DNA from: Zhongshania sp. R06B22
GTDB taxonomy: Bacteria; Pseudomonadota; Gammaproteobacteria; Pseudomonadales; Spongiibacteraceae
DNA: 64,000 nt
NCBI RefSeq assembly: GCF_040892595.1
Contig: NZ_JBFRYB010000002.1
Coordinates: 124,001-188,000 of the forward strand
Direction: 5' to 3'
Below are positions 7,848 to 16,628 of this stretch, piece by piece. A program made the position numbers and the translations under genes. Under the pieces are notes generated by a model. It worked only from the letters and a program-made list of their open reading frames with translations. It had not been told where the DNA came from and did no database searches. Positions within the stretch are counted from its first letter, which is position 1; the number at the start of each line of letters is the position of its first letter.

Positions 7848-9356
7848 ATGAGAATTCTGCGCTCCATTATCTATGTATTGATTGTGTTAATGGCGACACC
7901 GTTTTTATTGGTGCATTACGGTCCATCAGGGGTGGCCACAACATCGAAGGTGGCCCTTAACGCTTTGTTTGGATATGGCGGCGATGAGCCTAGTGCGGAT
8001 ATAGTTCGTCAGCAACTGGATGTCGCTGATGGCTTTCGATTGGATTTGTACGCGACCGGTCTCGGCAAAATTAGATTCATGTACGCGACCGAGGCCGGAG
8101 ATATTTTGGTCAGTCGTCCGCGTAGTGGCGAGGTGCTGATATTGAAGGCAGACGCCAATCGTGATGGATCGCCAGACGACGTCAGCGTACTGTTAAGTGA
8201 TCTCACGCGTCCACACGGCATAGATTACCTCAATGGCTGGCTGTACGTCGCCGAGTCTAATGCGGTGGGAAGAATTGCGTTTGATGCGGTGTCTGGCAGG
8301 GTTAGCGGCGTCTACACGAGGGTGGTCACGGGACTCGGTGATAAGGGTAATCACTGGACTAAGACGTTGCGGGCGGGTTCAGATGGCTGGTTATATTTGA
8401 GTTCGGGATCAACCTGTAATGTATGCGAGGAGGAGGACCCACAGCGCGCAAGCGTTATGCGTTTCAAGCCTGATGGCAGCGAGCTAAGCATTTACGCCAC
8501 CGGTTTGCGAAATAGCGTCGGTTTGGATTGGGCGCCGTGGAGCAATGAGTTGTTCGGCACGGATAATGGCCGCGATTTACTGGGTGATGACTTTCCACCC
8601 TGCGAGCTGAACAATATTGTAGAGGGCGGCTTTTACGGCTGGCCTTATATAAATACATCGACACTTGACCCTGATTACGGTGACAAGCTACCCAAAGATT
8701 CGCCAGAGAACCTGTTGCCGGCACACGAGTTTAAGGCCCATAACGCGCCCTTGGGCATTCGCTTCTTGCGACACAGCGCCGTTGCCGGTTTTGAGCGCAG
8801 TGCCTTGGTGGCCTTGCATGGCTCGTGGAATCGGAGTGTGCCAGATGGGTACAAAGTGGTGGTGCTCAAGTGGCAGCCCGACGGGACTATAATAGAGAGC
8901 GATTTCGTTAGCGGCTTTTTGCAAAACGGGAACTTATTGGGTCGGCCTGTTGACGTGACTGAGGCTAGAGATGGCACAATTTATATCTCAGATGATTACT
9001 CGGGCTCAATTTACCGCGTTCTTCCTGATGATGGACTTGAGTCATCATTTACTTTACCGGCCGCCGTCCAGCAGGTAGATGCCGACGTGGGTGTTCTCGA
9101 TGGCTACGATGAACAAAAGCGCGCCAGTTTGGCGGCGCAGGGCGCACAGCTTTATCAGCAATTTAATTGTGCGGCCTGCCATCAGCCGGCCTCGCGGATG
9201 GCGCTTAAGACCTTAGGCGAACGTTACAATGCAGCTAGTTTGGCGGATTTCTTTAGCGCGCCGACACCGCCGATGCCGGCTTTTCCGCTGAGTGCAGAGC
9301 AGCGTGAAGCAATGGCGGTGTATTTGTTTGACCAAGAGTTAAAGGCTGCGCACTGA
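7848..9356 (+). CDS. Membrane-anchored PQQ-dependent sugar dehydrogenase (sorbosone/glucose dehydrogenase type) with C-terminal cytochrome c
   Basis: 502 residues from ATG 7848; a GTG at 7812 is possible but would put polar residues before the signal. Residues 3-24 form a signal anchor (IIYVLIVLMATPFLLVHY). Residues about 45-415 are the six-bladed propeller of the soluble-GDH/L-sorbosone dehydrogenase family, with typical pieces 'DLTRPHGIDYLNGWLYVAE', 'YATGLRNSVGLDW' and 'LFGTDNGRDLLGDD', the last supplying Ca/PQQ-region residues. A single c-type haem motif CAACH (441-445) with a later Met in 'PPMPAFP' gives a fused cytochrome. The protein should oxidise an aldose or aldehyde in the periplasm and pass electrons to its own haem and then the respiratory chain. 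A CxxC pair (CNVC) occurs in the propeller. It is monocistronic; the next gene is convergent. Confidence 0.85.
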   Translation: MRILRSIIYVLIVLMATPFLLVHYGPSGVATTSKVALNALFGYGGDEPSADIVRQQLDVADGFRLDLYATGLGKIRFMYATEAGDILVSRPRSGEVLILKADANRDGSPDDVSVLLSDLTRPHGIDYLNGWLYVAESNAVGRIAFDAVSGRVSGVYTRVVTGLGDKGNHWTKTLRAGSDGWLYLSSGSTCNVCEEEDPQRASVMRFKPDGSELSIYATGLRNSVGLDWAPWSNELFGTDNGRDLLGDDFPPCELNNIVEGGFYGWPYINTSTLDPDYGDKLPKDSPENLLPAHEFKAHNAPLGIRFLRHSAVAGFERSALVALHGSWNRSVPDGYKVVVLKWQPDGTIIESDFVSGFLQNGNLLGRPVDVTEARDGTIYISDDYSGSIYRVLPDDGLESSFTLPAAVQQVDADVGVLDGYDEQKRASLAAQGAQLYQQFNCAACHQPASRMALKTLGERYNAASLADFFSAPTPPMPAFPLSAEQREAMAVYLFDQELKAAH

Positions 9357-9367
9357 CTGGGTGCGAC

Positions 9368-10222
9368 TCACTCCTTGTTTAGGTCGGCTTCTGCGCGTCT
9401 AACCAGTTGTTGTAAGTCACTGCGTTTGTCGAACATGCGGTCGGTGTACATATTTAATAAGCCGCGCAGCGCCGAGATCGGCGCCCAGCGGCGGGGGACG
9501 ATAATACGCGGCGCGCGCTTAGATAAACCCTGTATTACTGCAGTGGCGACAGTTTCTGGGGTGATTAAACGTCGCAATGAGCGTGGAAATGCCGTCTCGA
9601 CTAATTCTGAAGCCGTGGCATTGGCGCCAAAGGCAATGCGGGTCATAGGCGTTTTTATCCACCCCGGGTACAGCACGCTGGCGGTGGTGCCGGTGCCAGC
9701 CAGTTCGGCGCGCAAACTGCGACCAAAGCTTTCCACACCGGCTTTAGACATAGCGTAAGGGGCGTTAATGACGCCATTGCCAAAGGCGTAGACAGAGGAG
9801 GTCACTAATATTTGGCCATTGGCTTTGATGATTTCTGGCAGTGCGGCGCGAACTGTCCGCCAAACGCCGAGCAAGTCAATTTCGATAATGCGTTCAAATT
9901 CGGCTTCGTCGGCGGTGGCAATGGTTTTGGGTGTTTGCCAGGCCACGCCAGCATTGGCAAATACGATGTCGAGGCGACCAAATTTTTCTATGCTATTGGC
10001 AATCACTATTTTTGTTGCGCTCATATCTGTGACGTCTAGTGTTTGGCTTAGTACTCTTGCCGGATCGAAATCTTTAGCGATCTTTTCAAGTGCGTCGGCG
10101 CCAAGGTCGGTCAGCACTAAGTTTGCACCGTGGCGATAAAATTCCTTTGCGCAGGCTGCGCCAATACCGCCTGCGGCGCCGGTAATAAAAACCACTTTGC
10201 CGGTGAAATCGAAGTTCGTCAT
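9368..10222 (-). CDS. Short-chain dehydrogenase/reductase (SDR)
   Basis: 284 residues, classical SDR. The nucleotide-binding motif TGAAGGIG is at residues 14-21, NAG at 90-92, and the catalytic Ser-Tyr-Lys at about S142/S143, Y156 and K160 (YAMSK). The Asp at the end of beta-2 (VLTDL) favours NAD over NADP. The 60-residue C-terminal extension with 'RAPRIIVPRRWAP' is typical of SDRs acting on bulky or acyl substrates. It is the last gene of a three-gene minus-strand operon (hydrolase, SDR, SDR), 36 bases after the preceding SDR. The substrate is probably a hydrophobic alcohol or ketone, inferred from the neighbours. Confidence 0.88.
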   Translation of the reverse strand: MTNFDFTGKVVFITGAAGGIGAACAKEFYRHGANLVLTDLGADALEKIAKDFDPARVLSQTLDVTDMSATKIVIANSIEKFGRLDIVFANAGVAWQTPKTIATADEAEFERIIEIDLLGVWRTVRAALPEIIKANGQILVTSSVYAFGNGVINAPYAMSKAGVESFGRSLRAELAGTGTTASVLYPGWIKTPMTRIAFGANATASELVETAFPRSLRRLITPETVATAVIQGLSKRAPRIIVPRRWAPISALRGLLNMYTDRMFDKRSDLQQLVRRAEADLNKE

Positions 10223-10258
10223 GATAATGTCCAGTCGTTTTTTATTGGTATGTTGTCG

Positions 10259-11092
10259 TTATTTATCGTTTGCGAAGCTCATGGCTTTGCGCACATTTTT
10301 GTCTTTAAAGCCGATACCTTCGATGAGCTTACGAAATAGTCCGGGCGCGCGTGCAATGATATCGTTTATGCTCGGCACGGTGACAATCTCGGTGCGGTTT
10401 TCAATAGCTGCAATGGCGGCGTCTACGACCTCATTAATAGTCACAGTTTTAAAGGGGAATTCTTTGTGTTCTCCCCACAGTGCGTTGCCAGCGTTGTTGT
10501 CTGAAATATTCTGCAGCAAGGGTGTCTTGAAAAAAGTTGGATGCAGGCTGCCGACGCTAACACCGTATTGACGAAGCTCGAGGCGTACGCTGTTGCAAAG
10601 CGCCCAAACTCCGGCCTTACTGGCGGTGTAAGAGGCTTGCAGGGGTGAGTGGACAAAAGCGGCCATGGACGATATAGCCAAGAGGTAGCCGCCACTCGCT
10701 TTGACGTGTGGCAGTGCCGCGCGAAAGGTGCGCCACACACCATTTAAGTTTATATCGATAACCCGCTCGAAACTGTCGTCGCCGTCGGCGGTGAGTGGCT
10801 CTATTAAGTCGATACCTGCGTTGGCTATTACTACGTCGATGCCGCCAAAATAGTCGGCGGCGGCGTTTATTGCGTCTCGCAAGCTGTCAGTATCACAGAC
10901 ATTGGCATGCCAGCTTTTCGCCCTATATGCGTCGGGGTAATGCTCAAGCTGTGCCGCGAGGGCCGCGTCGTCTATATCGAGTAATGCTAGCTTTGCGCCG
11001 CGTTCGTAAAGCGCCTTGCACAACGCTGCTCCAAAGCCGCCACTGGCGCCGGTAATGGCGATGACTTTGTTTTTTAAGTGATATTTGCTCAT
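10259..11092 (-). CDS. Short-chain dehydrogenase/reductase (SDR)
   Basis: 277 residues. TGASGGFG lies at residues 14-21, NAG at 91-93, and the catalytic S141, Y155 and K159 (YTASK). The Asp after beta-2 (LLDID) points to NAD(H). Its start overlaps the stop of the upstream alpha/beta hydrolase by 4 bases, so translation is coupled. It is clearly paralogous to the SDR at 9368-10222 (same length class, same 'GVWRTxRAALP' helix), so the pair probably handle related steps or stereoisomers of one pathway. Confidence 0.88.
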   Translation of the reverse strand: MSKYHLKNKVIAITGASGGFGAALCKALYERGAKLALLDIDDAALAAQLEHYPDAYRAKSWHANVCDTDSLRDAINAAADYFGGIDVVIANAGIDLIEPLTADGDDSFERVIDINLNGVWRTFRAALPHVKASGGYLLAISSMAAFVHSPLQASYTASKAGVWALCNSVRLELRQYGVSVGSLHPTFFKTPLLQNISDNNAGNALWGEHKEFPFKTVTINEVVDAAIAAIENRTEIVTVPSINDIIARAPGLFRKLIEGIGFKDKNVRKAMSFANDK

Positions 11093-12012
11093 AGTTTTAG
11101 TGCCCGCGCGTTTTGCAGGGCGTTGGCATAGAATTCTAATTGGTCTGCAATGCCTATATCGAAGTCCTTGCCGGTATAAATATCAAAATGACCAATGTCG
11201 TATTGTTTAAGTGTGGCGGTGTTGGGCATACGCTCAGCCATTTTAATAGCGGCCTTAGCCGGTGCCACGGTGTCTTTATTGCAGACTTGGAGTAAGGCCG
11301 GGCAGCGTATTTTCTTGGCGTTGCTGATGGGCCTATACAGCGACAAAACCAGCACGGTGCGCGCGCTCATTTCATTTCGCCAGCTGGGGTCGGTGATGGC
11401 ATGATAGCCACTAAAGGCGTCGCTACTACTCATTGCTGCAAGTTCCCCCGGTTTAGCAATAAGGGGAATATAAAATGGGCTCATTCCCAGCGTGCCGCGT
11501 ACTTGATCGATAAGGCCGCAGCTACTGAGTTTGGCCAAGTGAACGGGACCGGCGTAGTTCAAAATTTCTAGGCTGGCGGCGCGACCGTCAACCATGGGTC
11601 CCTGTGCAGAAACCGCCACCAAGCGGCTATCTTCTGCTGCAATACTAAGAACATGACCGCCTGAAAATGACGTGCCCCATAAAATAATTTGCTCGGGATT
11701 GACACCTTCTAATTGGCGCGCAAACGCGATAGCTGCGCGCCAGTCAGCTAGTTGATAATCCACTTTTAATAGTTGGCGGGGCTGGCCGTCACTGTCGCCA
11801 AAGTGGCGATAATCAAAGACTAAGACATGATAGCCTGCTGCGGAAAACCGTTCAGCGTATGGGCTAAGACCGCACTCGCGGGTGCCACCTAAGCCGTGGG
11901 CCATTACAATGCAGGGGTTTGTAGGGTGCTCAGATTGACTCAGATAATGCCATGCGCTGCAGCGTGTGCCATCACTGTCAAAGGCGACATCAAGCCTAGT
12001 GGGTGTCGTCAT
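11089..12012 (-). CDS. Alpha/beta hydrolase
   Basis: 307 residues, cytoplasmic (no signal). It has an oxyanion-hole region 'MAHGLGGTREC', the nucleophile elbow GTSFSGG, and a late His in 'YDIGHFDIY' with an acidic residue near 'VCNKDTVAPAK'. This matches the dienelactone-hydrolase-like/X-Pro acyl group of serine esterases. It follows a GAGAGG ribosome-binding site and is the first gene of the hydrolase-SDR-SDR operon. It probably cleaves an ester or thioester whose alcohol product feeds the two dehydrogenases (inference). Confidence 0.85.
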   Translation of the reverse strand: MTTPTRLDVAFDSDGTRCSAWHYLSQSEHPTNPCIVMAHGLGGTRECGLSPYAERFSAAGYHVLVFDYRHFGDSDGQPRQLLKVDYQLADWRAAIAFARQLEGVNPEQIILWGTSFSGGHVLSIAAEDSRLVAVSAQGPMVDGRAASLEILNYAGPVHLAKLSSCGLIDQVRGTLGMSPFYIPLIAKPGELAAMSSSDAFSGYHAITDPSWRNEMSARTVLVLSLYRPISNAKKIRCPALLQVCNKDTVAPAKAAIKMAERMPNTATLKQYDIGHFDIYTGKDFDIGIADQLEFYANALQNARALKL

Positions 12013-12518
12013 ATTACCTCTCCATAACTTATTATTTGTAGCGTTCGCATGCTGTTATTTTATTATCGCGCGGCGCAGCAATGCGGCGCAATAATCATCC
12101 TGTAGCTCGTCTGCTGTGCTGCCTATACCGCAGGTGTTGTCCCAGAGTATCTCGCAGCGCGCGCGGCTTTAATATAGTTCGGAGCTGCAATACCTTTCGA
12201 GGAGCTGATTTTACCCATGCTTGTTCAATTTTACGCCAGAACATGCGGGGCGATATGGCATCACAAAAGATTCAAGCGACTCATATTGCAGACAGGTGAT
12301 ATTGCCTACGAGGCTTGCATAGCATCGTGCTACTCGGCTGTCTGCATGTTCTTGTTTTTTGTGCTGATCGCTTGGAGTCTACATTCCAAAGCTATCAATT
12401 ATGCCGATAAGCTCTTATGTCCTTTTTTTGAGCGACAGCTCTTTGGGTCGGCGGAGATCTGTATGAAGTGATACTGCGTAACAACAAGGTCGATAATTTA
12501 TCACAATGGAATATAAAA
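12013..12518. other. Intergenic region, no gene recognised
   Basis: Lies between the divergently transcribed hydrolase operon and the PAS gene, so promoters for both are expected. An 84-codon open frame at 12217-12471 has poor composition and no ribosome-binding site, and I do not call it a gene. Confidence 0.5.
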
Positions 12519-12917
12519 ATGGCGTACACAATTGAAACATCCCTGCCGGAAACGGAAACCAGCCTAGCCTTGTTAAAGGTGCTTGCAGAGAACAGCTTTG
12601 ACTCGATCTTAGTTACTGATGCAAGCGCTAAAGGGAAAATTATCTATGCCAACAAAGCTTTCAAAAAGCTAACTGGTCATGACCCATCAGAAGTCATTGG
12701 GGAAACGCCGCGCATTCTTCAGGGCGCGGCTACCGATAAAAAAGTGATAGATCGCCTTACTAGCGCCTTGAAGTCGGGTAAGAAATTTGAAGGAAAGGCG
12801 ATTAATTACAAAAAAGACGGCACGCCATTCATCATGTATTGGCGAGTACTTCCCATTAAAGTTGGTAAGAAGATCGAAGCCTGGATTGCGATTCAACGGG
12901 AAGGCTCGGTTATTTAA
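12519..12917 (+). CDS. Stand-alone PAS domain protein (LOV-like fold, no photoactive Cys)
   Basis: 132 residues from ATG 12519; a GTG at 12468 would add 17 residues of poor composition. The whole protein is one PAS domain: 'FDSILVTDASAKGKIIYANKAF', the helix 'LTGHDPSEVIG', then 'TPRILQG' and the beta-sheet 'INYKKDGTPFIMYWRVLPI'. The layout is that of short LOV proteins, including the flavin-site 'NYKKDGTPF', but the photoactive Cys position of G-x-N-C-R-F-L-Q is Pro here (TPRILQ), so adduct photochemistry is not expected. It could bind flavin or haem as a redox sensor, or serve as a protein-interaction module. No output domain and no partner kinase adjoin it. Confidence 0.8.
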   Translation: MAYTIETSLPETETSLALLKVLAENSFDSILVTDASAKGKIIYANKAFKKLTGHDPSEVIGETPRILQGAATDKKVIDRLTSALKSGKKFEGKAINYKKDGTPFIMYWRVLPIKVGKKIEAWIAIQREGSVI

Positions 12918-12933
12918 TATCTTCGCCACAAAG

Positions 12934-12970
12934 CTCAGTGCGGCCTTCGCATTGAGTTTGCTATTTTTTT
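12934..12970 (+). terminator. Rho-independent terminator of the PAS gene
   Basis: CTCAGTGCG (12934-12942) pairs with CGCATTGAG (12948-12956), with one G-T wobble and a 5-base loop, followed by TTTGCTATTTTTTT. Confidence 0.8.
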
Positions 12971-13319
12971 AGCAGCCGGGCTGGCTGCCTACAAATCCTA
13001 TGACTGCCTCTGTTTCTATATCGTATTTATAGTAGCCAAGTATGATCAGGCTGCCAGTGAGTCACCCGCCGAACCGCAGTATCAGTCTTTTGATAGCGCT
13101 AGCTTGATTGCGTTTATAATATCCGTTGCTGCATCGCATTGCCGGGGAAGAGTATCGCGGCAATATTGACTCACCAGCCAGCAGAAAGGATAGTGGTTGG
13201 CGCGTTTTGTTATTTGCTTGCATGAGTACGCAAATAACTGTGTATTAAATGGTTCTCGTTTCGCGAAGCAAAGTGAATGATGTCGCAAGTATTGTAGTAA
13301 AAATAATTAGGCGATTCTG
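12971..13319. other. Intergenic region, no gene recognised
   Basis: About 350 bases between the PAS terminator and the metallo-beta-lactamase gene. A minus-strand frame at 13082-13288 has no family resemblance or ribosome-binding site. Promoter for the downstream gene expected here but not identified. Confidence 0.4.
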
Positions 13320-14087
13320 ATGAAGATCCACCAAGTCAAAACGCGGCTGTCTAATAGCTATGTTATTGAAGACATTCGCGACGGCGAACCGCAACTGTTA
13401 GTGATTGATGTGGCGGTAGCCTGTCACCGCTACGTACTGGGTTTTATCGAGTCAGATTTAAAATATTCCATTCATTGCGTCCGAGCCGTTACATTTACCC
13501 ACGATGATCCCGATCATTACGGCGGTGTGTTGGCGCTAGCTGGTCTTTGTGGTGCTCCTGTTTATGCGCCATATGGATCGAGTCGGAGTGTGCATAAATT
13601 TCTCAATGATCCCGCCGGTGTTTTGATCCGCATAGCCACAAGTATTCGTGAGCTTTTTCGTCGGAGATCGTGGTCAATGTACTTTAGTCGTTCTCGTAAT
13701 CACGCTGCTCGCTTAGAGCCAAAGTTTATTGGTGGCTTGGAAGCGGCAAGGGAAGGCGCTGACAAAACAATAAGATTAAAAGGCGGCGATAGTATTTTTG
13801 GCTTTGCCGGCTGGGAGCTACTGCATACGCCGGGCCACTCTTGGGATTCCTGCTGTTTTTATCATTCGGCTAGTAAAAGTATTATTACCGGTGACACTTT
13901 GCTGGGCAGCGGACCACAGAAGCGCGTGGTGGTGCCAGCGATTTATTCTAACCGTAAACAAATGCAGCACACGCTAAAGCATTTAGCGGCGCTTGAAATT
14001 GAAACGATATATCCCGGTCATGGCAGTGTAATTTGCGATGCCACCGCGATTGCTAGCGAGGCTCGCGCCTTCTCCGCAAAGCGTTAA
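13320..14087 (+). CDS. Metallo-beta-lactamase-fold hydrolase with H-x-D-x-D-H metal motif
   Basis: 255 residues, cytoplasmic. Metal-site motifs in order: H61-x-D63-x-D65-H66 (THDDPDH), a His in 'HTPGHSWDS' (about 179), an Asp in 'ITGDTLL' (about 201) and a His in 'YPGHG' (about 239). This is the standard set for the superfamily except that the second His of HxHxDH is Asp; an acidic residue at this position is known in flavodiiron-type members. Family members hydrolyse thioesters, lactones or phosphoesters. Substrate unknown. The ATG at 13320 is weakly preceded by a ribosome-binding site. It stands alone, convergent with the flavin oxidoreductase. Confidence 0.85.
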   Translation: MKIHQVKTRLSNSYVIEDIRDGEPQLLVIDVAVACHRYVLGFIESDLKYSIHCVRAVTFTHDDPDHYGGVLALAGLCGAPVYAPYGSSRSVHKFLNDPAGVLIRIATSIRELFRRRSWSMYFSRSRNHAARLEPKFIGGLEAAREGADKTIRLKGGDSIFGFAGWELLHTPGHSWDSCCFYHSASKSIITGDTLLGSGPQKRVVVPAIYSNRKQMQHTLKHLAALEIETIYPGHGSVICDATAIASEARAFSAKR

Positions 14088-14136
14088 GCTCTAGGCGGCC
14101 GGAATATATCTGTTCTGGTTTGTCGCTTGGTAGCGG

Positions 14137-15411
14137 CTATCCCTGTGTTAGTAGCTTTACTCGATTCATTGCCATCCGTCTTTCAGCAATCATATGTTTG
14201 AGCATTACCCGTAGCACTGCGGTGTGGGTATTGGGTTCTCTGCCCTCTGCCAAATCAATAATCTGCCGGTAATACCACTGGGTGGCGGCGCCAAAGTTAA
14301 GGGTGCGGATTTTTTGATTACTACTTTGTGGGCCAAGCCAGCCAGGCCCCAGTCGCAGTTCTTTCTCCCAGTTTGGCAGACTAGTTTGCTCGCCATTGAG
14401 CAGGGGGTGTATGTCCGCTTGCGAACACAGTGGCCGACCTAGGCCAACGACATCCATCGCGCCGCTATCCAGCGCATGTTGCATAGTGGCTAGACTGCGA
14501 AAGCCGCCGGTAATAGCGAGTGGGATTTTAGTGACGTTGCGAATGCCTTCCGCATATTTTAGAAAATAGGCTTCTCTATGTTGGCTAGACTCGGCGCTAG
14601 TGTCTTCGCTTTTGTCGCCCATGAGTGCGAGTTTTTCGTAGGTGCCGCCTGATACTTCTAGTAAATCGATGCCAGCATCAGAGAGCCACTGGGCAACCTG
14701 TAAGCTGTCTTCATGGCTAAATCCGCCTTTGGAAAAGTCGGCGGAGTTGAGTTTGACTGAAATTGCGAAACGGTCGCCGACGGCCGCGCGCACTGCCGCT
14801 ACGGTTTCAAGCAGAAAACGCGCACGATTTTCAAGCGAGCCACCCCATTGATCGCTGCGTATATTTGCCAGCGGAGATAGGAATTGGCTGATGAGATAGC
14901 CATGTGCGGCGTGTATTTGAACGCCGGTAAAGCCTGTGGCTTTGGCGGTAGCGGCGACTTTTGCGTAGCGGTTAATGGTGTGGCGAATGTCAATTTCGGT
15001 CATTGGCATGGGTCTGCCAAACATCCCAACAAGATCTATGCCGACGTCGGAGGGCGCCAGTGGCCTTGCCGACACTTGGCGCTGACATTGACGTCCGGGG
15101 TGATTGATTTGCATCCATAGCTGATTGTTTGCTGAGGTGCCGGCTTTTGCCCAGTCCTGTAGGGCCGCTTCACCGCCATTGCCATCTATAACAACATTAC
15201 CGGGGCGCTCAAGAAAGCGGCGGTCAACCATAACATTACCGGTAATGAGTGTGCCTGTGCCGCCCTGAGCCCAGCGCCTATATAATGTCGATAAGCGAAG
15301 TGTGGCTTGATCGTTGGTATTCGCCAAGCCTTCAGTCATGGCTGACTTTAAAAGTCTATTTGGCAGTATCACGCCGCAGGGCAGTTCTAAAGAATCATTG
15401 AGCTTTGGCAT
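14137..15411 (-). CDS. NADH:flavin oxidoreductase, Old Yellow Enzyme family
   Basis: 424 residues forming a single FMN-binding TIM barrel. Recognisable elements are 'LPNRLLKSAMTEGLA' near the N-terminus, 'QINHPGRQ' at the flavin site, the substrate-binding pair in 'HAAHGYLISQFLSP', the signature 'RSDQWGGSLENRARFLLE', and a C-terminal phosphate-binding 'ITGGFRS' with 'DVVGLGRPL'. It lacks the extra Fe-S/FAD domains of 2,4-dienoyl-CoA reductases. It should reduce activated C=C bonds of enones or related electrophiles with NAD(P)H. Monocistronic on the minus strand. Confidence 0.9.
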   Translation of the reverse strand: MPKLNDSLELPCGVILPNRLLKSAMTEGLANTNDQATLRLSTLYRRWAQGGTGTLITGNVMVDRRFLERPGNVVIDGNGGEAALQDWAKAGTSANNQLWMQINHPGRQCQRQVSARPLAPSDVGIDLVGMFGRPMPMTEIDIRHTINRYAKVAATAKATGFTGVQIHAAHGYLISQFLSPLANIRSDQWGGSLENRARFLLETVAAVRAAVGDRFAISVKLNSADFSKGGFSHEDSLQVAQWLSDAGIDLLEVSGGTYEKLALMGDKSEDTSAESSQHREAYFLKYAEGIRNVTKIPLAITGGFRSLATMQHALDSGAMDVVGLGRPLCSQADIHPLLNGEQTSLPNWEKELRLGPGWLGPQSSNQKIRTLNFGAATQWYYRQIIDLAEGREPNTHTAVLRVMLKHMIAERRMAMNRVKLLTQG

Positions 15412-15609
15412 AGTCTGGGGTGGTCCTAGGGGAGCTTGGAATAAACGCGGCGGGATAGCGGCTATAATTTTTAGCTTACAATAGTGATTGATAAATTAAG
15501 CATGTCAATACTGTAGCGAGTATCGATAAATTAATATTGCCCTAACACGCCATATTTTGCGTATGCTGCCGCTACATAAATATTTTATTCAAACGGAGGA
15601 ATTGTAACG

Positions 15610-16377
15610 GTGTTTGATCTACTCAGTTCAGCGGTGGCCAGCTCGGTGCGAGGTTGGCGCGGTGCAATGGCATTTGGTGGTGCTAAAACTCGGCAGCCTG
15701 AGCAAATGCTGGTGCTCTATGAGTTTGAGGCCTGTCCCTACTGTCGCTTGGTTAGGGAAGTTTTGAGCGAATTAGATTTAGATGCACTTATTTATCCCTG
15801 CCCAGTGGGCGGCATGCGCTTTCGTCCAGAGGCGCTAGATATCAGTGGTGTGAGTCAATTCCCGCTGTTGATCGATCCCAATACTGGCGACAAACTCTTG
15901 GAATCTGCTGATATTATTGATCATCTCTATAAAAATTACGGCGATGCGCGTCGGCGGTCACCGCGCGGTCTGCGTCGGCAACTCGCGCTCTCTGGGTCAA
16001 TGGCGGCCAGCGCAGCGCGCTCAATAGGCGGTGTTCGCGGCATGAACGCAATGCCGTCGGTGGCAGCTAAGCAGCCCTTGGAATTGTATAGTTTTGAAGC
16101 TAGCCCTTATTCTCGGCCTGTGCGTGAGCTGCTTACGGAGTTAGAGCTGCCTTACCTACTTCGTAATTTTGCCAAGTCCCGTTGGCAGGAGGTGGGACCG
16201 CCGATAGTGCGCTCGCGCTGGTTTGCTGACGCGCCGATTACCAGCCCCAATCGGCTTCGTTTACGGGAGTTAACGGGCCGGTCACAAGTGCCTTATCTGA
16301 TTGACCCAAATACCGGCGTTGCCATGTTTGAGTCGGTGGATATCATAGATTACTTAAAGGACACCTACGCGCCTTAA
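15610..16377 (+). CDS. Tandem glutathione S-transferase N-terminal (thioredoxin-fold) protein
   Basis: 255 residues with two GST-N/glutaredoxin-like domains. The first (about residues 33-112) starts 'LVLYEFEACPYCRLVREVL' with a CPYC pair (C42, C45); the second (about 157-254) starts 'LELYSFEASPYSRPVRELL' with the same motif changed to SPYS (S165, S168). Both end in the same ES.DIID.L helix, so one domain arose by duplication and then lost its redox Cys. The first domain may act as a disulfide or glutathione-dependent reductase, the second perhaps as a glutathione-binding or dimerisation module (inference). GTG start at 15610 after a strong GGAGGA ribosome-binding site. Confidence 0.85.
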   Translation: MFDLLSSAVASSVRGWRGAMAFGGAKTRQPEQMLVLYEFEACPYCRLVREVLSELDLDALIYPCPVGGMRFRPEALDISGVSQFPLLIDPNTGDKLLESADIIDHLYKNYGDARRRSPRGLRRQLALSGSMAASAARSIGGVRGMNAMPSVAAKQPLELYSFEASPYSRPVRELLTELELPYLLRNFAKSRWQEVGPPIVRSRWFADAPITSPNRLRLRELTGRSQVPYLIDPNTGVAMFESVDIIDYLKDTYAP

Positions 16378-16382
16378 GTTTG

Positions 16383-16410
16383 TTGGCCTCGGGGAATGCT
16401 CCGGGGCCAA
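16383..16410. terminator. Hairpin after the tandem GST-N gene
   Basis: TTGGCCTCGG (16383-16392) pairs with CCGGGGCCAA (16401-16410), one T-G wobble, 8-base loop. There is no T run, so it may act as a rho-dependent or stabilising hairpin. Confidence 0.45.
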
Positions 16411-16628
16411 TACTGGGCTCAGCGTTGGCTGTGGCTATCTGAAGGCTAATCCTTGAAGTTGGCGGTAAAATAGTGATAATTGGTCGCCAAAAGTAGCTGT
16501 GCTTGGGCGGTTTGACCAGCCTTGGTCAGTTCCGCTAATCGGATTTTCCTGTCTGGCAGTGTCAAGATTCGCGTCGATCTACTTTCGCGCTGCGTTGTCG
16601 GCGTGATTTTGCCCCCATTAAGGATGTT

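Noticed and set aside
12217..12471. 84-codon plus-strand frame with one hydrophobic segment
   Set aside because: Poor coding composition, no ribosome-binding site, no family; overlaps the leader of the PAS gene.
12519..12917. PAS protein as a LOV photoreceptor
   Set aside because: The adduct-forming Cys is replaced by Pro (TPRILQ), so canonical LOV photochemistry is not expected.
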